A stretch of 64,000 nt of DNA. Source: Caulobacter vibrioides (GTDB lineage: Bacteria > Pseudomonadota > Alphaproteobacteria > Caulobacterales > Caulobacteraceae). Position numbers and translations under genes: made by a program. Where the stretch lies: contig LNIY01000073.1 of the NCBI GenBank assembly GCA_001449105.1, positions 62,001 to 126,000 on the forward strand, written 5' to 3'. Shown piece by piece: positions 23,758 to 32,030 of the stretch. A model generated the notes under the pieces. It searched no databases and had not been told where the DNA came from. It saw only the letters and a list, made by a program, of their open reading frames with translations. The number at the start of each line of letters is the position of its first letter. Positions within the stretch are counted from its first letter, which is position 1.

Positions 23758-26070
23758 GTGAAGAGTCGAGTGAAGCGGACGGTGTCCGGCCTGGCCCTGG
23801 CGGCCTGCCTCCTGGCCGGCGGCGCGCAGGCCCAGACCCTGAAGTCGGGCCATCCCTACCTCACCTTCAGCGACAGCCACGTCTCGCGGTTCAAGGCCCG
23901 CGTGGCCGAGGATCCCGACGCCAAGGCCGCCTGGGCCAAGGCCCGCGCCGACGCCGATGCGGCCCTGGCCCGCAAGCCGGCCAACGATCGCGAGTTGAAC
24001 GCGGCCTTGATGGGCCTGTCGCTGACCTACCGCATGACCGGCGAGCGCAAGTACGCCGACCGCGCCAAGGCCCTGCTCGACGTCTATGCCGGCCGCACCA
24101 ACTGGGTGACCGACAAGCCGCTGCTGGCCCGCAATCCGGTATGGAACTCCGACCTCGGCATGGGGACCAGCGCCTACACTTTCGGTCTCACGTTCGACGC
24201 CATCTACGACGCCCTGACCCCCGCCGAGCGCGATCGCCTGGCCAAGGCGCTGGTCAAGGGCGCGATCCGTCCGACCCTGAACGACTGGATCGACGGCGAG
24301 GAGCGCATCCACAGCCTCGACACCATGGGCCACAACTGGTTCAGCCACATCGTGTTCGGGGCCGGTGTGGCGGCGATCGCCATCAAGACCGACGAGCCGC
24401 AAGCCGACGACTGGATCCGCCGCATCGACGAGGCGGCGCAGGAGTGGGCCAACTACGACGGCAGCGCCATCGAGACCAAGCCCGCCCACTTCGCCTCGAA
24501 CGGGGCCTTCGTCGAAAGCATCAACTACGCCGACTTCGCCGCCGAAGGCTATCTGCGCTTCAAGCGCGCCTGGCTGGACGCCTTCAAGGAAAAGCCCGCG
24601 GAAACGCCACGCCTGGCGGGGTTGGGCGACTACTTCATCCAGAACCTCTACCCGACCGCCGGCGGCTTCTTGTCGACCAACTTCGGCGACGGCAATCCGA
24701 CCTCCAGCGGGGCCAGCGCCATCGCCAACCTCTGGGCGACCGGCGACCAGCAGGCCCGTTATCTCTGGTACCTGAACACCGTGCGTCCCGATCCCAAGCA
24801 GGACGTCTTCGCCGAGCCCGAAAACATGGTGCAGTGGCCCTCGGCCAAGGCCCGGGCATCCGTGGGCAAGGGACCAGGCCTGCCGACCAGCTGGATCGAC
24901 AGCGACCTTGGGGCGGCGACCCTGCGCTCGTCGTGGGCGCCGGACGCCACCTTCCTGGCCCTGCGCTCGGGCTTCACCTGGAACCACAACCACGCCGACG
25001 CCGGCGGCTTCATCCTCTGGCACAAGGGCAAGCAGCTGCTGATCGACTCCGGCAACAGCAGCTACGCCCGGCCCGAGTACGACGGCTACTACCGCCAGAG
25101 CGTGGCCCACAACATCGTCACCCTGGACGGCAAGGCCGAGCCGGAAACCAACACCTACAACGGCTCGCACTTCGTGGGGCGCGTGGATCACCTGGTCGAC
25201 GCCGGCGACCTGCGCTTCGTCTGGGCCGACGCCACCGGTCCCAACGCCCGGACCTTTGAGCGCAAGTACCGCAGCTTCATGTGGATCGGCGACACGATCC
25301 TGGTCATCGACGACCTCAAGGGCTGGGAGCCCGGCAAGTTCGAATGGCTGATGCACTACGAGGGCGAGGCCAGGCGCCAGGGGCAGGTGATCAACGTGAA
25401 GAACGGCGACGCAGAGGTCGCCGTGCGGCCGCTGTTTCCCGAGACCCTGCCGGACGCGGGCCTGTTCACCGACTATCCCGAGCTGATGCGCATGGCCGAG
25501 GGCAAGGGACTGAAAGACCACGCCCCCGACGAGGCCCAGCCCTATCTGCGCCTGCAGGCCCCCGGCGTGACCGACCGCGCCAAGTTCGTGGTCGCCCTGA
25601 CGCCCAACGGCTCGGGCCCCGCGCCGAAGATCGAGAAGGTCGAGACCAAGGACTGGCTGATGGTGCGCATCGCCCAGAAGGGCGAGGTCACCGAGGTCTA
25701 TTTCAACCTGCTGGCCGACGGCCGCATCCGCCACCGCAACGCCAACGCCGATCTCGGCGGCTGGCGGACCGACGCCTACATTCTCGCCGTGACCTATCCG
25801 GAAGGCGGCAGCGCGGCCAAGCCCCGGCGGTGGTTCGTCGCCGACGGCAGCTATCTGCGCCGCGACGGCCGTGTGGAGCTGGACAGCCTGTCCAAGGCCT
25901 TCGTGGTCAAGGACAAGGCGGGGCAGGGCGTCGAGGCCAGCATCCAGGGTCAGCCGACCTACGCCGTTCGCCTGGCCTGCGACGGCGTGCGCTCGATCAA
26001 GGTCGACGGCGCGGCCAAGGCCTGCCAGGGCGACGTGGCGCTGGCTCGGCGGTCGCTGCCGCCTCGCTGA
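23758..26070 (+). CDS. Heparinase II/III-family polysaccharide lyase
   Basis: A 770-aa secreted protein: signal peptide (to about residue 26), an (alpha/alpha) toroid (residues of about 50-360, with DTMGHNWFSHIVFGAG and FVESINYADFAAEGYLRF) and the heparinase II/III beta domain with its signature TWNHNHADAGGFILWHKGKQLLIDSG (His410, Asn411, His412) and SVAHNIVTLDGK. Members cleave uronic-acid polymers (heparin, alginate, glucuronan, rhamnogalacturonan) by beta-elimination and leave a 4,5-unsaturated uronate, exactly the substrate of the GH88 enzyme in this locus. It starts with GTG after GGGGAG. The exact polymer is not readable. Confidence 0.88.
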   Translation: MKSRVKRTVSGLALAACLLAGGAQAQTLKSGHPYLTFSDSHVSRFKARVAEDPDAKAAWAKARADADAALARKPANDRELNAALMGLSLTYRMTGERKYADRAKALLDVYAGRTNWVTDKPLLARNPVWNSDLGMGTSAYTFGLTFDAIYDALTPAERDRLAKALVKGAIRPTLNDWIDGEERIHSLDTMGHNWFSHIVFGAGVAAIAIKTDEPQADDWIRRIDEAAQEWANYDGSAIETKPAHFASNGAFVESINYADFAAEGYLRFKRAWLDAFKEKPAETPRLAGLGDYFIQNLYPTAGGFLSTNFGDGNPTSSGASAIANLWATGDQQARYLWYLNTVRPDPKQDVFAEPENMVQWPSAKARASVGKGPGLPTSWIDSDLGAATLRSSWAPDATFLALRSGFTWNHNHADAGGFILWHKGKQLLIDSGNSSYARPEYDGYYRQSVAHNIVTLDGKAEPETNTYNGSHFVGRVDHLVDAGDLRFVWADATGPNARTFERKYRSFMWIGDTILVIDDLKGWEPGKFEWLMHYEGEARRQGQVINVKNGDAEVAVRPLFPETLPDAGLFTDYPELMRMAEGKGLKDHAPDEAQPYLRLQAPGVTDRAKFVVALTPNGSGPAPKIEKVETKDWLMVRIAQKGEVTEVYFNLLADGRIRHRNANADLGGWRTDAYILAVTYPEGGSAAKPRRWFVADGSYLRRDGRVELDSLSKAFVVKDKAGQGVEASIQGQPTYAVRLACDGVRSIKVDGAAKACQGDVALARRSLPPR

Positions 26071-26117
26071 GACACAATCATCTCATTTGTCTGACAAAAG
26101 CTCTTGTCAGGCATTTA

Positions 26118-26131
26118 TGATATCGATAACA
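26118..26131. promoter_or_regulatory. LacI-type operator upstream of the second TonB receptor
   Basis: TGATATCGATAACA, 160 nt before the receptor ATG. TTGTCA at 26104 and TAACAA at 26127, 17 nt apart, may be the promoter. Just upstream CTGACAA and TTGTCAG (26091-26110) form a small stem after the lyase gene. The long leader contains a CCCGC/GCGGG hairpin. Confidence 0.72.
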
Positions 26132-26291
26132 AGACTATGTGGTTGGAGAAGATCGCCGTCCAGGCGACGCCCCGACCCGGGAGTGAAACAGAGGGCGCGC
26201 CAAGCGTCCGAGCCAACAGGGAACCCGCTTCGCGCGGGAACTGACGGGCCGCGCCGGCTTATCGGGCGCGGGCCCCGCAGGAGGGGAAGCC

Positions 26292-29201
26292 ATGAAGTCC
26301 GCGTATCAATCGCGTCTGTTCCTGACCGCATCGACGCTGGCCGTCGCGCTCGGTGTATCCGGCACCGCCGGCGCCCAGACCGCGCCGCCCCCGGCGACCG
26401 AGGAGGCCGTCGAGGAGGTGGTCGTCACCGGCATCCGCCAGAGCCTGCAGTCGGCCGTGCAGGTCAAGAAGAACACCATGGAGGTCGTCGACTCCATCCG
26501 CGCCGAGGACATCGGCAAGCTGCCCGACCCCAATGTCGCCGAGACCCTGACCCGCATCCCGGGCGTGCAGGGCTACCGCTACGGCGGCGAGGGGGCCTCG
26601 CCTGTCGGCGCCGGTTCGGGCCTGACGATCCGCGGCCTGTCGGGCCAGACCGCCTCGCAGGTCGACGGCCGCTCGTACTTCACCGCCGGCGGCAGCGAGT
26701 TCAACATCGAGGCCGCCATTCCCGGCATGATCGCGGGCCTGGACGTCTACAAGAACCCCTCGGCCGAGCACATCGAGGGCGGCATCGGCGGCCTGGTGGA
26801 CATCAAGACCCGCCGCCCGCTGGACCTGCCGAAGATGTCGGGCAGCGTCGCGATCTCCGGTCGCTACAATGACATGGTCAAGCAGATGCAGCCCGAGTAC
26901 TTCGGCCTCGTCTCGCACAAGTGGGACGTGGGCGAGGGCGAGATGGGCCTGCTGCTCGGCGCCAATTATCAGAAGAGCTGGAACCGCTCGGACAACGCGC
27001 CGGGCCCCGGCGGGACCAACCTGCGCCGCGTGGTGCGCGCCGACAGCGCCGAGTACATCGGCAACAGCGCCTACAACCAGGCCTATGCGGGCCGCAGCGA
27101 CGTCGCCTTCCTGGCCGACGTGGCCAATCCGCTGGCCCTAGGCGCCGCCGACCGCGCCAACCTGGTCAACATGGCCGGCGTGCAGATCAACGTGAACGAA
27201 GAGGACATCCAGCGCACCCGCAAGGGCTTCGCCGGCGCCTTCCAGTGGAAGGTGCGCCCGGGTCTCGAGTTCTATGTCGACGGCAACTACAATTCGTACC
27301 TGTACCACCAGGGCTATCGCTTCCTGAACGGCGTCGACAGCCGTTACGTCCAGGGCCTGGCGACCACGCCATTCAGCACCACCGAGGGCCTGGCCAGCCG
27401 CAACGCCAACGGCGGCGAGGACGCGGTGCTGGCCGGCCAGCGCTTCGACCGGGGCACGTTCCTGGGCTCCAGCTTCTCGTCGATCGGGGGCGACGAGCAC
27501 CGCATCTACAAGACCTGGATCCTGGCCGGGGGCGCCAAGTGGTCGCCGACCGACGACCTCGACCTCAAGGCCGACCTTTCCTACGTCAAGGCCGACCAGC
27601 ACCAGGACAACCGCTCGGTGACCATGACCCCGCGCGCGGGCCTGGCCTGGGACGTGACCCGTACGGTTGGAACGCCCCAGCGCCTGTCGATCAGCGGCCC
27701 GGACCTGTCGAACCCGGCCAACTGGGTGCTGGTGAACTACGCCAACGGTACCAACAACGTCTATGACGACGCCGGCCTGGCCGCCCAGTTCGACGGCAAG
27801 CTGCGCGTCAACGACAGCTTCATCAAGGCCGTGAAGTTCGGCGCGCGCTACTACCGAAAGAAGTCGAAGTTCTACAACTACTCCTTCAGCGGCAAGAACC
27901 TGACCACCGATGGCCTGGCGCTTACGGCCAGCCAGTCGAACGGGATCCTCGCCTCGACCGTGCAGGACCTCGTCGCCGGCTCGCACACCAACTGGTTCGA
28001 CGGCGAGGCCGGCTATTCGGGCGGCTTCCTGACCTTCTCGCCCGACGCCCTGCTTGGCGACAACGTCCGCAACCGCTTCGCCCTGGCCGGCATACCGGCC
28101 GAGGACTCGCTGCCCGAGGTGCTGCTGTCGCGCCGCAAGGCGGTGGAGGAGACCCTGGCGGGCTACGGCGTGGTCGACTTCGCCTTCCTGAACGACCGCA
28201 TCCGCGGCAACGCCGGCGTGCGGGTGGTGCGCACCGATCTCGACGCCGAGGCCCGGGTTTCCGACACCAGCGGCGGCACGGCGGTGATCGTGCCCAAGAG
28301 CCAGGGCAACAGCTACACCGACGTGCTGCCCACGCTGAACGTCACCGGCTACATCCAGGACGACCTCCTGCTGCGCTTCGGCTTCGGCAAGGGCATGACC
28401 CGGCCCAGCGTCGGAGACATCAACCCGACCGTGGCGGTCAACCTGACCAGCGGCACGGGCAGCCAGGGCAACGCCAACCTGCAGCCGTTGCGGGCCTACA
28501 GCTACGACCTGTCGCTGGAGAAGTACTTCGGCGCGACCAGCTATGTCTCGGCCGCGGCGTTCTACAAGAAGGTCGACGGCTTCCCGATCGGGGTCGAGAG
28601 CTGTCAGACGGTTGCGACCTCGCAGCCCTATACCGGCGTGACGCCCAACAACTGCCCCACCGGCCAGTTCCGCATCACCCAGACCCAGAACGCCGACCCC
28701 GGCTTCGCAAAGGGTGTCGAGCTCGCCGCCCAGACCTTCTTCGACTACGACTTCCTGCCGGAGGTCCTGCACGCTTTCGGCGTCCAGGGCTCGTACACCT
28801 GGGTCAAGACCGAGCTGCCGATCCTGATCAACGGCCAGGTGGTCAAGGTGCGCCAGCCGTTCCAGTCCGACCAGAACTGGAGCCTGGCGGGCCTCTACGA
28901 GAACAAGCGGCTGTCGGCGCGCCTCGTCTACACCTACCGCTCGGACTACGTGCTGTTCGGGATCTCGCCCAACCCGATCGACGGCCGCTACCTGAAGGGC
29001 TACGGCCTGCTCGACGCCTCGGTGAACGTCAATCTGCGCGACGACCTGACCCTGTCGCTGACGGCCTCCAACCTGACCAACAAGGCGCCGATCCGCTACG
29101 TCGGCGAGCCGGACAACGGCTACGACACCGACATCCTGCGCCAGTACTTCATGAACGGCCGGGTCTACGGGGTCAGCCTTCGCTACAAGTTCGGCGGCTG
29201 A
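26292..29201 (+). CDS. TonB-dependent outer-membrane receptor (second of the polysaccharide locus)
   Basis: A 969-aa receptor: signal peptide ending GTAGAQ, TonB-box/plug start EEVVVTGIRQSLQSAVQVKKNTMEVVD, plug with LPDPNVAETLTRIPGVQ and IEGGIGGLVDIKTRRPLDL, and a barrel ending in VSLRYKFGG. The VVVTGIR...IGKLPDPNVAE pattern is that of the carbohydrate-type receptors abundant in Caulobacter and Xanthomonas. There is no STN domain. AGGAGGGG lies 6 nt before the ATG. It is controlled by the operator at 26118 and closed by a clear terminator at 29226-29257. It probably imports a different-sized oligomer than the first receptor. Confidence 0.93.
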   Translation: MKSAYQSRLFLTASTLAVALGVSGTAGAQTAPPPATEEAVEEVVVTGIRQSLQSAVQVKKNTMEVVDSIRAEDIGKLPDPNVAETLTRIPGVQGYRYGGEGASPVGAGSGLTIRGLSGQTASQVDGRSYFTAGGSEFNIEAAIPGMIAGLDVYKNPSAEHIEGGIGGLVDIKTRRPLDLPKMSGSVAISGRYNDMVKQMQPEYFGLVSHKWDVGEGEMGLLLGANYQKSWNRSDNAPGPGGTNLRRVVRADSAEYIGNSAYNQAYAGRSDVAFLADVANPLALGAADRANLVNMAGVQINVNEEDIQRTRKGFAGAFQWKVRPGLEFYVDGNYNSYLYHQGYRFLNGVDSRYVQGLATTPFSTTEGLASRNANGGEDAVLAGQRFDRGTFLGSSFSSIGGDEHRIYKTWILAGGAKWSPTDDLDLKADLSYVKADQHQDNRSVTMTPRAGLAWDVTRTVGTPQRLSISGPDLSNPANWVLVNYANGTNNVYDDAGLAAQFDGKLRVNDSFIKAVKFGARYYRKKSKFYNYSFSGKNLTTDGLALTASQSNGILASTVQDLVAGSHTNWFDGEAGYSGGFLTFSPDALLGDNVRNRFALAGIPAEDSLPEVLLSRRKAVEETLAGYGVVDFAFLNDRIRGNAGVRVVRTDLDAEARVSDTSGGTAVIVPKSQGNSYTDVLPTLNVTGYIQDDLLLRFGFGKGMTRPSVGDINPTVAVNLTSGTGSQGNANLQPLRAYSYDLSLEKYFGATSYVSAAAFYKKVDGFPIGVESCQTVATSQPYTGVTPNNCPTGQFRITQTQNADPGFAKGVELAAQTFFDYDFLPEVLHAFGVQGSYTWVKTELPILINGQVVKVRQPFQSDQNWSLAGLYENKRLSARLVYTYRSDYVLFGISPNPIDGRYLKGYGLLDASVNVNLRDDLTLSLTASNLTNKAPIRYVGEPDNGYDTDILRQYFMNGRVYGVSLRYKFGG

Positions 29202-29225
29202 GCCTCGCCGCATAAGTCCCGCCTG

Positions 29226-29257
29226 GGGTGCCGTCATCGACGGCGCCCTTCTTTTTT
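29226..29257 (+). terminator. Intrinsic terminator after the second TonB receptor
   Basis: GGGTGCCGTC (29226-29235) pairs with GACGGCGCCC (29239-29248) with one G-U pair and a 3-nt loop, followed by TTCTTTTTT. It starts 25 nt after the receptor stop codon. Confidence 0.88.
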
Positions 29258-29322
29258 GCGTCATCGCCATCGAAACGCCGCGCCCGCCCAGAAGCTTCGC
29301 TGGAGTTTCGAGGGGAGGGGTG

Positions 29323-30330
29323 ATGCGCGGTTTCTGCGTGGGTCTGGCGGCGCTGGCGTTTCTGTGGCCGTCCTTGGCGTCGGCGCGGGCGGCGCCCCCG
29401 GCGATGTCGGCGGGCAGCCCTGAGATGCTCGACAAGCGCCTGTTCGACATCGGCGGCGGCCGGCGGCTGAACATGGTCTGCATCGGCAAGGGCTCGCCGA
29501 CCGTGGTGTTCGACCAAGCCCTCGGCGGCGCGATCCTGGACTGGCAGTACATCCAGGCGCAGGTCAGCCAGACCAACCGCGCCTGCTTCTACGATCGCGC
29601 GGGCTATGGCCGCAGCGACGCCGCCGACAGCCCCCGCTCGCCCCGCAACGTCACCGACGACCTGCATGCCCTTCTGCGCGAGGCGGGCGAGCGCGAGCCG
29701 GTGGTGCTGGTGGGGCACTCGATCGGCGGCCGATACGCGGCCTACTATTACGAACGCTTCCCCGCCGAGGTCGCGGGCATGGTGCTGGTGGATCCTGGCT
29801 TCGCGGGACAGGACGACCTGGGCCTGTCCGCCGACGAACAGGCGTTCTTCGACGGACTGCGGGACAAGGCGCTGCGGAAGTGGTCGAACTGCGCCGAGGC
29901 GGCGCGCAAGGGCGCGATCACTCTGGAAGAGCCCCAGGGCTGCTTCGCGGCGAAGCTGCGATACTACACGCGCGACGAGGCGGCGCTCATGCTGCCCGTC
30001 TACCAGCGCCCCGAGCGCTGGGAGACGATCGCCTCGGAATACGCCCATGTGGACGAGGACAAAGGGCCGCAACGCGACTGGGGCGCGCTTCCGCTCGTGG
30101 TTCTGACGCGCGACCGGTTCCAGCCAACGCCGGGTGCGTCCGGCGCTTTCAATCAGTCCGTCGAGGCGGTCTGGAAGCGCGGACACGAGGCTCTGGCGGC
30201 GCGATCAAGCCGTGGCGAGGCGATCTCCGTGCCGAACTCCGACCATTACATGCAGGCCAATCGGCCAGAGCCGGTCCTCGCCGCGATCCGCAAGGTCCTG
30301 GCCGAGATCGGGACGCCGCCCGCGCGGTGA
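29323..30330 (+). CDS. Secreted alpha/beta hydrolase
   Basis: A 335-aa alpha/beta-hydrolase with a signal peptide (to about ARAAPP). The nucleophile elbow GHSIGG (Ser133), a possible acid in the LVDPGF strand or later, and His308 in NSDHYMQANRPE give the triad; CFYDRAGYGRSD is the usual oxyanion/strand-4 region. Such enzymes are esterases or lipases; deacylation of decorated polysaccharide would suit the neighbours, but nothing in the sequence proves it. The ATG at 29323 follows GGGGAGGGG. There is no 14-bp operator upstream, and it lies outside the terminator of the receptor unit, so it may not belong to the regulon. Confidence 0.82.
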   Translation: MRGFCVGLAALAFLWPSLASARAAPPAMSAGSPEMLDKRLFDIGGGRRLNMVCIGKGSPTVVFDQALGGAILDWQYIQAQVSQTNRACFYDRAGYGRSDAADSPRSPRNVTDDLHALLREAGEREPVVLVGHSIGGRYAAYYYERFPAEVAGMVLVDPGFAGQDDLGLSADEQAFFDGLRDKALRKWSNCAEAARKGAITLEEPQGCFAAKLRYYTRDEAALMLPVYQRPERWETIASEYAHVDEDKGPQRDWGALPLVVLTRDRFQPTPGASGAFNQSVEAVWKRGHEALAARSSRGEAISVPNSDHYMQANRPEPVLAAIRKVLAEIGTPPAR

Positions 30331-30355
30331 GCGGCGCCCGTCTCGGGGAAGCCTT

Positions 30356-31837
30356 CTATCGGATCTTCAGGCCCACGACCTCGCCGCTGACCGCGATGTC
30401 GCCGTCGGCGGCCGAGCGGACGGGCTTGCCGCCGATGGTCAGGTTCTCGATCGTGACGTTCCTGACCGCCGTCTGTGGCGACAGCCCCCTGACGATCGAC
30501 CGGCTAGGCATGCCCTGGCCGGTGTAGGCGACGTTGCGGATCGTCAGGCCGTCGATCCCGCGTCCGGGGGCCTTGTTGTAGCGTGGGTTGTTCCCGGCCA
30601 CGATGTTGATCAGCTTGCCTTCCTCGATGCGGTCGACCCGCACGTTGCTGAAGGTGATGTTCCGGATCAGCGTGCTGTCGCCCGAATAGGCCGCGATCGC
30701 GCCTTCCCAGTCCGGATCGTCCTCGTCCAGGTTGGCGACGTCGATGTTGTCGAAGGTCACGTCGCGAATGGTGCGCGGGTCGGCGTTGTCGCCGAAGTGG
30801 CCGATATAGAGGGCGTGGGCGACGTCGACCCACAGACGCATGTTCGAGACCCGGATGTCGAAGGTGTCGCCCGGCGGATTGGGATCGGGGATCCCGGTCT
30901 GGGCGGCCTTCTGGCGGCAGATCGGACAGTCGGCCACGGCGTAGACCACGACCGCGTCGTCCGACACCCGCAGATAGCCGTCGCGCACCGTCACGTGGCG
31001 CGAGGTCGAGATGTTGATCCCGTCAGACCACTTGCCCGAGGTGAAGCCGGTCAGTTCGCTGACGGCGACGTTTTCGGAATTGCGGATGTTCATCACCCGC
31101 GCGGCGTCCTTGCGGTCGCTGTTGACGATGATCAGGTCCGAGACCTCGACGTTCCGGGCCTTCTCCAGGTCGATCGCCCGGCCCGGATCCCACAGCAGGC
31201 CGCGCCCGGAGATGTTCACGTCGCTGACGCCGGAAAGGTCGAAGGCGCCCTTCAGCACCGCGCCGCCGTCCATGTAGACCCGCTGGCCCGACTTGACCGG
31301 GAAGTGGTCGAGGCCCGTCGGCGGCGTGTGGAAGCCGGGTCCGAAATAGACGACGTCGGCGCCGGTCGGGCGGGGAGGGGGAAGCTTGCCCGCCACGATG
31401 TGCAGGTTGCGCAGGCGATCGTCGTCGAACTGCAGCGAGAATCGCTCGGGCTTGGTCAGGGTCATGCGCAGGATCGAGCCCCGGCGACTCGGCTGCACCA
31501 CGCTCGACAGCGGCGCGACCGAAACCTCGGCGAAGCGGCCGTTGTTCTTCATCACCTCGATCTCGACCGTTCCGTCGAAGTCGAAATAGACCAGCGAGGC
31601 GTTCTGCCTGGTGTCGGTGTCGACCTGCACCCGGTACTCGTAGAGGTCGCGCCATTCGCCGCCGGGCGTGCGCACCCGCACCGTGAAGTCGTCGTTGTGG
31701 GCGGTGTACATCAGCTGCGGCGGGACCGGATAGGTCAGCAGCGTGTCGGCCAGCGCCGCGCTCGCGGCGGTTCCCGCCAGCAAGGCGGCGATCAGCGCGG
31801 TGGCGGCGCGGCGGGCCGGATTGTTCTGTCGGCTCAT
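30356..31837 (-). CDS. GH28-like right-handed beta-helix glycosidase (second of two)
   Basis: A 493-aa exported paralogue of the protein at 15459 with the same layout: signal peptide (to about residue 30), N-terminal beta domain (AHNDDFTVRVRTPGGEWRDL) and GH28-type beta-helix. Candidate acids are Asp272 (WSDGIN) and Asp293/294 (VSDDA), with His347 (IGHFGD) in place of the GHG histidine; the RIK motif is absent. It differs from its paralogue by an insertion with a CPIC pair (Cys304, Cys307). It stands alone, convergent with the hydrolase gene. The Shine-Dalgarno sequence is buried in a hairpin (31841-31860) and an operator lies at 31873. Confidence 0.8.
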   Translation of the reverse strand: MSRQNNPARRAATALIAALLAGTAASAALADTLLTYPVPPQLMYTAHNDDFTVRVRTPGGEWRDLYEYRVQVDTDTRQNASLVYFDFDGTVEIEVMKNNGRFAEVSVAPLSSVVQPSRRGSILRMTLTKPERFSLQFDDDRLRNLHIVAGKLPPPRPTGADVVYFGPGFHTPPTGLDHFPVKSGQRVYMDGGAVLKGAFDLSGVSDVNISGRGLLWDPGRAIDLEKARNVEVSDLIIVNSDRKDAARVMNIRNSENVAVSELTGFTSGKWSDGINISTSRHVTVRDGYLRVSDDAVVVYAVADCPICRQKAAQTGIPDPNPPGDTFDIRVSNMRLWVDVAHALYIGHFGDNADPRTIRDVTFDNIDVANLDEDDPDWEGAIAAYSGDSTLIRNITFSNVRVDRIEEGKLINIVAGNNPRYNKAPGRGIDGLTIRNVAYTGQGMPSRSIVRGLSPQTAVRNVTIENLTIGGKPVRSAADGDIAVSGEVVGLKIR

Positions 31838-31840
31838 GTT

Positions 31841-31860
31841 CTCTCCCTCGTTCGGGAGAG
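31841..31860 (-). promoter_or_regulatory. Hairpin sequestering the Shine-Dalgarno of the second GH28 gene
   Basis: On the minus strand CTCTCCC, a 6-nt loop (GAACGA) and GGGAGAG form a perfect 7-bp stem, and the 3' arm is the ribosome-binding site, 3 nt before the ATG. Translation should need this stem to open, which makes it a candidate site for translational control. Confidence 0.5.
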
Positions 31861-31872
31861 CATCGACGATTA

Positions 31873-31886
31873 TGATATCGATATCA
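31873..31886. promoter_or_regulatory. LacI-type operator upstream of the second GH28 gene
   Basis: A perfect TGATATCGATATCA palindrome 36 nt before the GH28 start (minus strand). It is the rightmost copy of the motif and marks the edge of the regulon; the Mrp operon starts 145 nt to its right on the other strand. Confidence 0.72.
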
Positions 31887-32030
31887 ATAACGTCGACATG
31901 TGTGACGAAGCGTGACTTTCGGAACCGTCGCTTTGACGCATGGGACCGGTCTTCCTATGGTGGTCGTCGAGGCCTGTTAGGCGTCGGACCCCGGCTAGAC
32001 CCGTTCCGTGGCAGGAGGCCCCCAACCGTT

